From: Gyromitra esculenta
Lineage: Eukaryota; Ascomycota; Pezizomycetes; Pezizales; Discinaceae
Direction: 5' to 3'
Assembly: GCA_038503075.1 (NCBI GenBank)
Contig: JBCAML010000011.1
Location: forward strand, 1,302,001-1,366,000
DNA: 64,000 bases
Shown: one piece after another, positions 12,620 to 24,084 of the stretch
Layout: each line of letters starts with the position of its first letter
How positions within the stretch are numbered: position 1 is the stretch's first letter
Notes under the pieces: model-generated
What the model saw: the letters and a program-made list of their open reading frames with translations, nothing else
Told to the model about the DNA's origin: nothing
The model's database searches: none
Made by a program: the position numbers and the translations under genes

Positions 12620-13414
12620 CAGAGTTTTCTCTGATTATCGTATGAGTCTTCCGGTTATTTCTTTCTGTACGCGCATGGCTGGCACAGCTGAAGGCACTAT
12701 CTACAAGTCTCTGCCAATTTCTCTACCGCTCTCTACTTGAGCGGTTCTCATACATGGGGTTATCATTTCATTTTGGTGTGGGGGGGGGTTGGTTAGCATA
12801 GGTATAGTTCTCTAGTTCATCGCGTCTGGGGGTTTTCTTTTATTATTCGATTTTCGAGCATTCCCTAACCTGTTTTGTGTTGTGCCACTCTCCGTCGAGT
12901 TTACTCTCCATTTGTTAGTTTCTTTGCCCTACGAACTGCGTTCGGTATCTTTAGACGTCGATAGCCTAGCTCTTAGCATTTGCATGATGTATTATATTGC
13001 TTTTGTTTTTGTTCTGTTTGCTTTATCTTATTTTATTTTCTCATGTTTATCGTATTTATTTATTTTTGCTGAAGACCTCATAATTGGATCAAACAGAGAT
13101 TTCGCTAAATTCCGGGGAGCACCTAAGCAGTGGGCTCACAACGTGCTAATTGTGGATGCATACATATTCTATTTCACTCCACATTTGCGTCGCATCAATT
13201 GTCTCTGCAGTGCAACCATGACGTTTCTAATCGGTCACACCTTATCCACCGCCTCAGTTTCAATGTTCCTGTTACTACCCCGCGCATCCTGTCTTCATCG
13301 CTATTGTGTTCCATCCATCAAAGATCCTCAATTAAACTGTCGCCCAAGAAATCAATCCTGGAATCACTCCGTAAGCGATATATCCGATCACTGAGCCTTC
13401 GCCTAAACCACAAC
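12620..13414. other. Intergenic between BSD2 and PCMT
   Basis: BSD2 3' UTR and PCMT promoter. It includes a G-run at about 12780 and an AT-rich, T-rich stretch (12990-13080). No gene is supported; the open frames that overlap the PCMT start are out of frame with it. Confidence 0.5.
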
Positions 13415-14637
13415 ATGAGCTGGAGGTGCTCGTCGTCCTCGAATGAAGGCCTTGTAGCGAACCTTTATAAGCATGGACTCATTGAGAACGATCGCGTACG
13501 TCAGGCATTGATTAAGGTATAGCCTACCAATCTTAGTTCCGTGAATATTAAAAGCGTGTAAAGGAAGCGCTAAAGCATTCCGATATATGCAACAGGTTGA
13601 CCGGGCCAATTTCAGTCCTATCATGCCATACGACGACTCCCCCCAGAGAATTGGCTACGACGCGACTATATCTGGTACCCCAATAGTTTTCTTTTTCTCT
13701 TATTACATTTCTCTCCTTATCTCCTATCGCATCTCGCGGGTCTAAAACCCTTGAAATGAGCTTTCACTGCTAACAGGCATTAACTATGTTCTTTGTCTGG
13801 CTAAATGTAGCCCCGCATATCCATGCAAACGTTAGCTTTTTCTTGTTCTGAAAAGATTTATTCACCTTAGCCCATCATATACCTTTGTTCCGGCTCCCAT
13901 GGTTTCGCAATTTCGCGTGGCTAATATTGTTTGGATATTTTGTTTCGTTTCAGGCCGCAGAAGCATTACTGGACCGACTGGGACCAGGAAAAAAGGTTCT
14001 CGATATTGGTAGTGGAAGCGGATATCTAACAGCTGTTCTAGCGCATCTAGTAGGTAGTCTAGATAGGCTTAATCCCCTAGCTCTTGAGTCTGATCAACTT
14101 GTTATTTCAAAAGGTAGTTCCTGGCGGTAAAGTTGTTGGCGTAGAACACATCCAGCAGCTATGCGACCTCAGTATTGAGAATCTGAAGAAAGATCCCGAG
14201 CATGCTAAGATGCTTCAAGACGGGACGATAAAAATAATAAAGGGCGACGGCAGATTGGGGTATCCTGAAGGTGGTGAGTTGTGTGAATATATTTTTTTGC
14301 ACGGACACCATTGGTAGCAGATACTAAACGAATAAAATATAGGCCCGTATGACGCGATTCACGTCGGCGCTGCAGCTTCTACAATACACCAGAGCCTCAT
14401 AAATCAACTCAATACACCCGGAAGGTTAGTGATCAGAGAGGTAGTGCGCGATGACCATTAAAATGGATATTGATTTATTTGAAAATTCCTAGGATGTTTA
14501 TTCCTGTCGAAGGGGGTTTTACCCAGCACATCTGGCAAGTTGAAAAAGATGGAAATGGAAATGTGACTAAGGAAAAACAGTATGGAGTTCTCTATGTGCC
14601 CCTGACAGATGCAAAGATATATAAGGATGAAGTGTAG
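13415..14637 (+). CDS. PCM1: Protein-L-isoaspartate O-methyltransferase
   Basis: A class I SAM-dependent methyltransferase that repairs isoaspartyl residues in aged proteins. Seven exons (13415-13516, 13596-13674, 13811-13830, 13954-14053, 14118-14273, 14343-14424, 14493-14637) give 227 aa, the usual length. The N-terminus [14 protein letters not shown] is followed by [14 protein letters not shown], the 20-nt exon encoding APHIHAN, and the SAM-binding motif [39 protein letters not shown] and the C-terminal FIPVEGG complete the family pattern. The very short third exon is required to keep the invariant SAPHxHA substrate-binding segment. TAG is at 14635-14637. Confidence 0.93.
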
Positions 14638-14965
14638 GGTAAGAGACGAAAACATGGGTGTGTTTTACGTTTTCGACCTGTGCACCGGATTGGATGAAGA
14701 TGTACCTATTCCAACTTCCAAGGATACATGTAGTTAATGAGAAATTCCGTGCGCAAGCGCGTAGAGAGATGCCATGATTAGTTTTGGTAGTGGGGAGATA
14801 GCCTATAGTTCATCAGGGTTAGGGCTACTCGACTGCATTAGCGTTTTGGTGAAATCTTGGCAAAATAACTTCTGGTTTCCTATTTTCTCAGCATCACGGC
14901 AACGACTTCAAGCCGAGAGCCAACTAAATTCCTCCTAACCAACCCCCAAAGGCGAAAATAAGATA
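14638..14965. other. Intergenic between PCMT and RRP14
   Basis: Short tandem-gene spacer with a TACATGTA palindrome at 14725-14732. No gene seen. Confidence 0.5.
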
Positions 14966-16103
14966 ATGGCAGATCTAGAGGTATGTTGTATTATTCATTG
15001 AGTATATTAACTGTAGGCTAACAGAAAGCCCCAATCCAACAGGAGCGCCTGCGTAATCATTCAGGAGCATTTGGTCAACTGCTAAGCTTGATCCCCGCGA
15101 AACACTACTTCAGCGCTGACGGCAACAATGTATGCGTTTCCCTATATAGTAAATAGCAAGGGCATAAAGCTGACTAAAGGTTAACCAGACACAGTGGAAT
15201 AAACGCAAACAGACCAAGGAAGAGAGCCAGCGCGCCAAAAAGGCAAAGCTGGACCCAGACTCGGTAATGAGCGCGGCGGATATGAGGCAAAAACAGCAAA
15301 GGAAAGTGACCGGGAACGAGGAGGAGGAGGAGGAGGAGGAGGAGGAGGAGGAGGAGGAGGAGGGCGAGAGGGCTGGAGGAGAAGAGCGAGTGGAGGAGCC
15401 AATGACGAAAAAACAGGGAAAACAGAGGAAGAAGCAATTCGCGAAAGAGACTAAAGTGGCTGTAGGCACAGTAGCGAATAAAGCCGCTAAAAACAAGCCT
15501 GAGAAACATAAGAATTCTGCTCTAGACAACTGGAAAGAAGCGGGAGTGGAGGGGGAAGATGGTGGGGAAGCGGAGGAAATACAGCTCAACGGGTTTAACT
15601 TCAGCACTCATCTCACAGCCTCCCCATCATCACCACCAAAATTGAATCCAATAGAGATCTCGAAATCCTCTTCGGTCATCTCTGCTGAGCAACGGGCTGG
15701 TCAGAGGGCGCGCCTAGCAGCCCGTATCGAAGCACTTCGCGCCAAAAGAAGAGCCGACTCACCCGATGGCACATCAGCTCGGAATCGACGCGAGCTTATG
15801 GTTGCGAGGAGGCGGGAGGAAGCAGTACAAAGGAAAGAACGAAAAAAGGAGATTCGATTACATCAGAAAGCCGCTGCAGAAAGTACCAAAACCGCTACCT
15901 CGTCACCAGCGAAGAGCCCGATGTTGAAGAGGAGTGAAGCAGAGAATCAAAGTCAGATAGGTGGGAAAGACCTAAAAGACCCATCGCCAGATAAAGAAAA
16001 CGGCAAAGATAGACAAATGAGAGTGTCAAAGAAAGTGAACTCAAAGAAAAGTAGGCCAGGATTCGAGGGTAGCCTAAAATCAAATAAAAGAGGGAAAAAA
16101 TAG
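14966..16103 (+). CDS. RRP14: Rrp14/SURF6-like ribosome biogenesis protein lacking the usual core
   Basis: The N-terminus (exons 14966-14980, 15043-15129 and the start of 15195-16103) matches the Rrp14 N-terminal domain: LRNHSGAFGQLLSLIPAKHY, then DQWNKRKQTKEES-like and AKKAKLDP. Rrp14/SURF6 is a nucleolar factor for both ribosomal subunits. A poly-Glu run from a GAG repeat (about 15320-15362) follows, then RAGQRARLAARIEALRAKR, and the family-typical end KSRPGFEGSLK. What is missing is the conserved SURF6 block (FGRVxFxDG through the KKAxKRKEKxKKKS helices) that normally lies between ARRREEA and PGFEG. Only about 90 low-complexity residues occur there. The total is 336 aa, short for the family, with no in-frame stop or frameshift visible. 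This could be real loss, a lineage-specific paralogue, or an assembly deletion. Confidence 0.75.
15320..15362. repeat. GAG trinucleotide repeat coding poly-Glu in RRP14
   Basis: About 14 near-perfect GAG units encode a Glu tract. The antisense frame reads as poly-Ser/Leu/Pro and is not a gene. Confidence 0.9.
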
Positions 16104-16180
16104 TCATAATATAATCGATGATGATTTTTGGAATGGGTTTCTGCATGAGCTGTGCATGCAAAAACTAATAACGTATACAT

Positions 16181-17288
16181 CACCGTGTAACCGACCATCA
16201 CCGGGATCCCGATCACCTGAGACATTTTCTGCTTCGGAGGTCGATGTACAATAGCAAATGTATGAAGTTCGTGTAGGGGAGAACTAAGAAGCTTTCATAG
16301 GCTGCTAGTGCCTGTTTGAGGGCCTCTGAGCCAGTAGGGGCTATTGGTGTTGCTTTAGGGGGCTCTAACAAGGGCTCATTTTCGCAATTTTTGGACCACA
16401 TTTTTAGAAAAACCACTCACAGAGCTCAGGAGACGATGCAATAACCTAGTAAATGATTAGAATCTGGGCTTAGATAGTCAAAGGACTTACTATTAACTTG
16501 GTATGGCGCAGCTAGCTCTCCTAGCTGTGGTACAGCCCCTCAGATGCAGAAAAGTAGCCCTTTTTCGCGCTCTTATGGGTAAAACAGCCTATTGGGAAAT
16601 AATAAACACACTTGACCCACCACACCCAATGGCTTATTAAAGCCTTCTTTAATATGTGTGACAGCTATATAGTTTGTACCATTAGTCCCCAGCAGCAACT
16701 TTTGGTTTGGTACAGCATATTAACCAAAAACAGACATTCTTCTGTATGGAGAAAATGCACCAGTGCTATATTGTATACCATATACATCTCAGCGACCCCG
16801 CAGCCACATATAATACTCATTATGACCTATAGATAATAACCTTTACTAACTCAGGCTATTCTGTGCAGATGTGAATTATTTTTCACAGCTCACTTTTCCT
16901 GAAAAGGGCCACTTTTTTGCATTTGAGAGGCTGTACCACAGCTAGGAGAGCTAGCTGCGCCATACCAAGTTAATAGTAAGTCTTTTGACTATCTAAGTCC
17001 AGATTCCGATCATTTACTAGGTTATTATATCATTTCCTAAGCTCTGGGGACGGTTTTTCTAAAATGTGGTCTTAAAATCGCGAAAATAAGCCTTTTTTTA
17101 GGGCCCCCGAAGCAACACCAAGGCTCCTACTCATAATAGCGACTTTCAACTAGTTATAAATAACCTAGAGGAGCCCTTTGGCCATTATTCATATAAATTC
17201 TATCTATCTACTGTTTGTAGGGGGCTCTGGGAGTAAAAAAATTGTCTTAGTGATCGGGATCCCGGTGATGATAGGTTACATGATGGTA
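16181..17288. mobile_element. Foldback element with about 390-bp imperfect inverted arms
   Basis: The outer termini share CATCACCGGGATCCCGATCAC (16196 onward) and its reverse complement (to about 17272), with similarity extending outward through GTAACC. Inside, blocks such as ACTTGGTATGGCGCAGC and AGCTCTCCTAGCTGTGG (left near 16500, right inverted near 16940) are almost identical. The arms run roughly 16181-16570 and 16900-17288 around a loop of about 330 bp with no convincing ORF. The most diverged part of the arms is near the middle of each. No clear target-site duplication was identified. It ends about 180 bp from the methyltransferase stop codon. Confidence 0.82.
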
Positions 17289-17465
17289 TATATTATATAA
17301 ACAGCAATATATTTTTTAAAAAATAATTGGGTATTAGGGCGCCCAACGCGGTTGGCTAAATACTCTGCACTCCATTGATAGAGGATGAAAATTCTGCGAC
17401 GGTTGTATATAATAGGGTAAAGTCCTGGCCCAAATGACCCTTTGTTTCTCGTAAAAACCAAACAC

Positions 17466-20400
17466 TCACCCCCCCTCCTCAACCTCACCAAGGTATGCGT
17501 ACCGAATAGCGAGCCCCCAAACCAAAGCCACAGACCTAGCTACGCTATTACCCACAATCTTAAACGCCTGCGCCGCATTTCCGATCAAAACTTCATCATC
17601 CGGGAAACTCTGTACTCTTCTCGCCTCTAGGATGGTGATGAGCCGATCCTGCTCATAATGAACCCATTGGCCAGTGTAAGAACATTGGGCTGTAAGAGTT
17701 GTGGTTATGGTCCTGCAAAGCTCTCGCTCCATAAGGCGTGACCAAGATCTGCAGCTGTTTAAGGTTTTAGATTGGACATATCTTGGGTGCTCGAAGGCTT
17801 TCGGCATTTTCCCTGAATTCAATGCTCCTCTCCAGGAGTTTAGATACCGAGATCCATCATGTTTCGGGACATGAGCCATCAGCATCCGAGTCCTTTCTCC
17901 TTCTATACGTGAAAGGCGGTGATCAGGGTATGGGATGCAGACCCCAACATGATGGTTCCCCAACCACGGGAGACCACCAAATCCTTCGGCAGAATTTGGT
18001 GGGGGGTATGTGCATGGCCCGGTCATTTTTCTCCCACCAAACCGTTGACCATTGGGGGCTTTAAAAAGGTCCTTCGAGCGAATTGTTGAAGGGTGCTCAT
18101 GGCTCCTTGGAGGCTGGGGTGGTAATGTTTGGCCGGTTGCAGCTATTGAGAGGAATAGGCGGGTTCGTGATTGGGGGCTTCCAAAGGACCATGCATCCAA
18201 AGTGAACTGTTGGCATTGATATCCCAATCCAACTAAACAGCACAAAAGCTGCGAGAAGACATTAAACTGTTGTCCATTCGGCGTACTACGGGTTGACGCT
18301 AGCCCATGGACATTCTCGAGAAGGCCAAATAATGGGCGGTATACATCTACAGATGTCGCTACTGAAGCTACGAGCGAGCAATTGCGTAGCGATTTCTCGT
18401 TGGTTCTATGCTGATTTGCTTGTGAAAAGCCTTGACAAGGGCTTCCAGCGCTGATGAATCCAACTTGCCCCTATTACACAGCGAATTTTGTATCAGCTTT
18501 CATCTTAGGTTATAGGCCAGAATGTGGGAAACGGGGGTTCTTACTGGTTCAGCGATACTACCACCATGCTTACCCAGGATTGCATCACGCAGGTAATTGT
18601 TGATGCTACCTAAGTAAAGTTCCGCTTCGGGATCTCGTAGATTTGCCCTGTATGAGTGGATTGCAGGCGTATCAATATCTACAGCCCATTTCATATCAAT
18701 AACACCTCCTTCCTCGATTCCTCTCCCAAAATTTCCTCCTCCACAAAACAAGTCCAAGCCCTTGAGAGTTGGTAGCGGCAACTTATCCGATGGTGTGTTA
18801 GGGTCGAACCCTTGTCGAAGTGAAGAAAATTCGCTCGGATCCAAAGGCCAAATTTCCTTGTTGACAAGTTTCGAGGAGACGTAGAAAAGGTCGCCCGTTC
18901 CACCACGATCATATGGTGTAGGTATTTTACCAGCTTTTACATCAGCTTCAGCGACAAACCGAACATGGCATCGCCGATTGATGAAGTATGCCTCGATAGA
19001 AACAACTATTTCAGTGTATAAAAGCTCGTTTGGTCTAGCGTAGTTCTTGCCCTCAATCCTGTTGCGACGTTCTAGCATTCTAACTTGGACTTTTTGCGCA
19101 CATTCATCAAACCCAAAAATCTCGACAGGCTCTAATATATCTTTACCATTAAAAACTGATCCAACTAGGACCGTATCTCCAACCTTATAGCGGTCTTTCG
19201 CTATTTCATACTTACTTTTCGATACCTTTTTATGGGAACAGCCATTGAGATCCTCCTGTTGAAGAGTCAGGAAGGCTGGTTCATCGGTACGATATTTTTG
19301 CCTGATGAAAAATTCTTCCCCAGAATTTTCCGGGGATTTGAAAAACCCGACTGAAACCCTGGCAAGGACATCTTTGATATAGAGCTTCTCTTCGTCACAA
19401 TTACAGTGGTCGGAGAAAAAGAGCTTCGGTTATATTGTTAGCTAGTAAGCCATTTATGAATTGGGGCAAAGGGAATGTATCTCACTTCGTTATGGTATGG
19501 GTACCTCTCTTTCGAAAGTACTGTGTCTTCGGGAGCGTAAAGCCAGATAACATCGAGCGCATAAGGCTGAACGGATACCTTACGGTACTCAATACCCTGC
19601 ACATAAGCATACCACGTGGTACTCTTGCCCTTCCATTCCGACCCTTGATCTCTCTCGATAGCGACAACGTTGCCAACCTCGATATTCAACATTTCCTCTT
19701 GGCATAGATTCCCATATATGTCCCGCTCAGCCCTAATAGGTTTCGGGAGGTGCACACCCACGAACTTCAATGGGGTATTGTCGACAGGTGGCCTCACTAT
19801 TGTCATCTTGTCACCAAACATGTGCTCAAAGCAACTGTATACATAGGGTGTGACAACGGTTTGCTCCACCCACTTCCCTGGAATAGGCTTGACGGCGCTC
19901 AGATGAAGTATTTCGTCCCATATCGGATGCCTAGTGAGTTTTTTTGAGCTGCAGTAGACTTGGTTCCAGAGCCAGTCCCTGTGGGCAGTCACCGCTTGCC
20001 GAAAGTCATCACGTCCGAACTCGGTATACCAACTATCAAAAACCTCATTACCCGAATGACGGCTGATGATCCAATCCGAAAAATTGTGCTTAAAATCTTT
20101 CAATACGATGGATTGGTTCTCGGTGAGATAATCACTATCCGACGGCGTATGTCAACAAAATAGATACCAACTGGGAGGGGAGCGTTTATGAAGGGGGGGA
20201 AACTTACACCACATGTTTCGAAAAATTCGCCAACCAGAAAAAAGGCTTGTAATAGTGCTCGTAAGCCTTGGATGGAGTTCCTAGCTCATACCAAACGTTG
20301 AGTGCTTGACTTGCATCCGTCTGTATCCATATATTATTTTCAACGTCATGCTTCGTTGTGTCCGCATAATTTCCTACTGATAAAACCGTAAATGGTACTC

Positions 20401-21148
20401 CTTCTAGATATCGTTTCGTTTCACCATCCGTAAGAACACCATCAAAAAGTAAGACATTTTCTCCAGTCTTGACGCTGAGGTTTGATAAAATAGTCATTTC
20501 ACAGCCGAGTCTTCTATCGTTAGGGTAATAAATCGTGAAGTCTTCCAACACATATGAATGGAAGAAATCTGCAGATCCAGCTCTGTTTTCGCCGGATTCC
20601 AGCATGTCTTTTTCTCGTTCTTTTTGCTGTGAAATCCGTCAGCAAAGACCGTTGAGTTTCACGATTGTATTTTGCTGTCCACTTACCAATAAACTCTTAA
20701 CTACCAACCATTCCTTCCCTTTCGGTAGTGGATATGAATAGCCTTCATATTGCGATCTGGGGTATACAGAAGGTGGTACTCGCACACCGACACAAAATCG
20801 TTTGTTTTGCTGAGTTAAATATTCAGAGTCGAGCCCCTCGTCCTCTTCCTCCTCAAACCCCAGCTCCTCTGCTTCTAGTTCCTGGGCCACCTCGAGATCC
20901 AAAATTGGTTCTATCTCATCTTCGCTGCCTACGGGTTGCTGCCTTAAAGTTTCCCGGAATTTGCGCTTTTTAGATGAATTCTCCCCTTTTGCTTTGACGC
21001 GTCTTTGCGTAGGCGCAGTAACATCGTCGGCTTCAGTCAAATCGATGCTCTTCGAGCTTTGTTTGGAGAAAATGCTCGAGCCTCGACCACTATCAATAAA
21101 AGGGGGCGTGTATTCGCTAGAGCGTATTGTCATCTTAAGTTTGGTCAA
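17466..21148 (-). CDS. dim-2: DIM-2-like DNA (cytosine-5) methyltransferase
   Basis: A C5-cytosine DNA methyltransferase. Exons are 21148-20687, 20626-20208, 20134-19486, 19423-18545 and 18470-17466, giving 1137 aa. The N-terminus is acidic and unstructured. A BAH domain (LNIEVGNVVAIERDQ...) lies near 19.5-19.7 kb and is joined to FFSDHCNCDEEKLYIKDV. Catalytic motifs are in order: I (LDLFCGGGNFGRG), IV with the nucleophile (SPCQGFSQANQHR, near 18430), VI (LLENVHG), VIII (SPQSRTRLF) and X (IVGNSVARSVA). All key residues are present. In Neurospora, DIM-2 performs all vegetative cytosine methylation guided by H3K9me/HP1. The other candidate is RID/Masc1; length, BAH arrangement and the LDAWSFGSPQSR context favour DIM-2. 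The TGA at 17466 overlaps a potential donor (GTGAGT), so a further exon is possible. Confidence 0.85.
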
Positions 21149-21814
21149 ACGAGATTTGAGAGGCGTTAGGGTGTACTTCTCTCAAAAGAGTAGACAGATC
21201 AGGTTTAAAATGGAGGGGCAGCTAAGTTGGGTAGGGCAGATACAACGCAACACGTCAACAATGAAACGCGTTCAAATGTCAAACATGGTGGGGAGGCAAG
21301 TCGCGTGGGCCAGAACGTGGGTTGAAGGGCTACAGATCCATGCATACCTTTTATACTATTTAGGAGGTTATTGGGGCACCGGTCACGTGCTAGTTAATAT
21401 GCTATACGTATCCTAATGTCCAAATTTTCTGAGCAGAGACTATCTTGTTTGCTTTTTATTTGTTTCCCAACTATTAGTACAAATAGCAACCAGGACCACT
21501 TTTCGTGCCAAATTTTCCGCAAGTGTAATGACTTGCGATTAGATACGCTGCTTCAAAGAACAAACAACCGCCTCCACAACATTTGGGTACATTCATTCAC
21601 TGCACCCGTTTTTTCTCCTACCCCAATTTTTCTCATGAAAGTAATAAAGCTAGAAACACAAAACTAAGAATGGAAAAGAAAAAAGACAAGGCAGCGCCGG
21701 CCTGGAAACCCTGACACAAGATTTTCCCTTTTGAGTTGGCAAACGAAAGCAAGCAAGGACAAAAAGAATCGGTACAAGCCCAAAGTTAAATCAAGCTCCC
21801 CACCAAGTTCAAGT
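21149..21814. other. Intergenic between DIM-2 start and GBP2 3' end
   Basis: DIM-2 promoter and GBP2 3' UTR on the same strand. No gene recognised. Confidence 0.5.
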
Positions 21815-24084
21815 TTACATGATCTGGTCCTGAGTGAGGGTAGGCGCTCCCTCCATCGCATCCTCGTTATTGTTGCTGTAGTTGTTGGTGTACTTCACAT
21901 ATGACAAACCTAACGGACGGCCGCCATACAGGTAGCCAGAAAACTTAGCTGTAAAAATAGTCAGTAAAAAAAAATACGATATCGTTTGAACTACAACGGA
22001 ATATCCATACAGATGGCAGTCTCGGCGTTCTCGGCGTTATCAAACTGAACAACACCGGTACCCCTCGAACGCCCATTGGGCTCGTACTGGATCTCCGCAC
22101 GCTCAACTTTCCCGATGGTGTTGAACAACTCAACGAGATCATCGTTGCTAGTAGACCACGGAAGCTATACGACAGTGAGCACATCTCAACATATAGAATG
22201 TAGAAAGGGTAAAAAGGGCAATTTACGTTGCGGACGTAGATTGTAGAGCTGCGTTCCCCACCGCTTGTAGCATGGTCTGTGAAGTCATTGGCAGGTACAG
22301 AGGCAAAATCGCCTGCTCCCGGTGCAGCGGCGCCATTATAGCTACTGCCACCAAAACCTCCTCCACCTCCTGCACCACCACGCCCTCCACCATACCCTCC
22401 ACCAAAACCTCCTCCACGACCTCCAAAACCTCCGCGACCTCCAAAGCCACCTCCAAAGCCGCCACGGGCACCAGGAAATCCGCCACGACCGCCAGGAAAT
22501 CCGCCACCTGATGATCCAGCAAACCGATCCTCTCTGACTTCTAATTGGCGGCCTTGCCATTCATAATTGTTAAATTGTTGAATGGCTTGACGTGCATCCT
22601 CAGGCGTCTCAAAAACTACCACCCCACTGCCTTTGGGGCGACCATCAGGCCCGATGTGGACATCGGCACGAACAACTGACCCTGTGCGAGCTGGATCAGT
22701 TTATGCACACGTGAGCCCACAGTTGGACAGATTAAACTTCATATAGAATGAACGTTTAAGTGGGTATACTAACCAGCCTGACGAAACAAATCTTTTAGAT
22801 CTTGCCAACCAACGGTGTAGGGAAGCTGATTTTTGTCAGTTGAAACCAAAACCTATGTCTCAGACCCACCCTTCATCACTCACATTAGAGACGTAGATTT
22901 GACGGCCACCAGCCCCAGGAATACCGCCTGGGGGACCTCCTCCTCCACTGGGGGGACCTTGATATCCGACGGCATAACCACCAGGTCCGCCAGGCCCACC
23001 AGGCCCACCATATGTTGGGCGAACACTCTGCTGTCCAGTGAAACGAGGCTCCGCTTCACGATCCTATGATGTTTTTATAATGAGTATATAATATCCTCGT
23101 TATAATCTAGGGTATTATTCTGATGCAGCTACCTCGCGTACGTAGACTAATCTGCCCATCAGATTTTGATTGCTGAGGGTGCTAACAGCAGTTTGAGCTT
23201 GATCCCTCGTAGCATATTCCACAATCCTGATAATGTTAGTCAGTGACAGCTCTCAGTTAATGTCAAAAAAAAAAGAGTGGTAATAACATACCCGCATCCC
23301 TACAATAGCCCGCGGACGACCGTGTCCTTCCCCGTCAATCCACATCCGACAAGAAGCCCACAAAAGGAAATAAACCAAATCATCCACTATCGTTCACAGT
23401 AGTTCCCACCTTTGACATTCCATTCGGGAGCAACAAGACATCGGCGAAGAGGACCTCTCCGGCTACAGACAGATATTAAAAGTGAGTTAGTAACAGCAAC
23501 AAGCACAAGGTGATTGAAACAAAATACCTAATGATGCAAAAAGGGGGGAGGGGGGCTGATCCATGAAAAAATCACCAACATCAAGACTGTCAAAGACAGC
23601 GGATATCGGTGATAAAGTCACAACACTCAGAGGGCAATGGGGGAAGGGTGTGAGGAATGAATATTTCTAACTCACCCTGTCGCATGAAGTCTTTCAGGTG
23701 ATGCCACTTAACATCATAAGAAAGGTTGCCGACGTAAACACGGCGGTCTTGTTGGGAGCTATCTCGGAGGCTCTGCATCATGGCGTCTTTCGCAGCGGCG
23801 CGTTCTTCGTAGCTTCGACGGGGTCCACCGACTCCTCCACTCCCTGCGTATCCTGAACCTGAGTATCCTCCTGGGTGACCGCTTCCACTCATAGGCGAGC
23901 GAGAAGACCGCCTTCTGTATTCGTCCCGGCTTCGAGATCTGCTTCGAGGTGAGTACGATCTACGACGTTGGCGAGGACTGCGAGGTGACCTTGCACGATC
24001 ACGATGGTCTGGCGAACGACGACGCGGAGAGCGAGATCTATCGCGCTGCTGTAGTGGTGCCGATGAGGGGTGGTCCATCAGCAT
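21815..24084 (-). CDS. GBP2: Gbp2/Hrb1-like SR/RGG protein with three RRMs
   Basis: A nuclear mRNA-binding protein of the yeast Gbp2/Hrb1 type, which couples transcription/THO to mRNA export and surveillance. The N-terminus (from MLMDHPSS at 24084) is RS-rich. RRM1 starts at [23 protein letters not shown]2 at GRQIYVSN and [16 protein letters not shown], and RRM3 at [20 protein letters not shown], each with RNP signatures. A Gly/Arg-rich linker (GGFGGRGG repeats, about 22340-22520) separates RRM2 and RRM3. Exons 1-3 are 24084-23676, 23462-23410 and an 8-nt microexon 23299-23292, needed for MSKGCGIVEYATR. The protein ends [19 protein letters not shown] with TAA at 21815-21817. Downstream exon limits inside RRM2/RRM3 were read but not all tabulated. 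The ATG six bases downstream (24078) is an alternative start. Confidence 0.87.

Noticed and set aside
12882..13522. Two overlapping frames (170 and 130 codons) before PCMT
   Set aside because: The second merely overlaps the PCMT first exon upstream of its true ATG; the first is low-complexity, out of frame and reads through the leader.
15110..15607. Antisense open frames rich in Ser/Leu/Pro opposite RRP14
   Set aside because: They are the shadow of the GAG repeat and of the Lys/Glu-rich RRP14 coding strand; no start context, splice pattern or family similarity.
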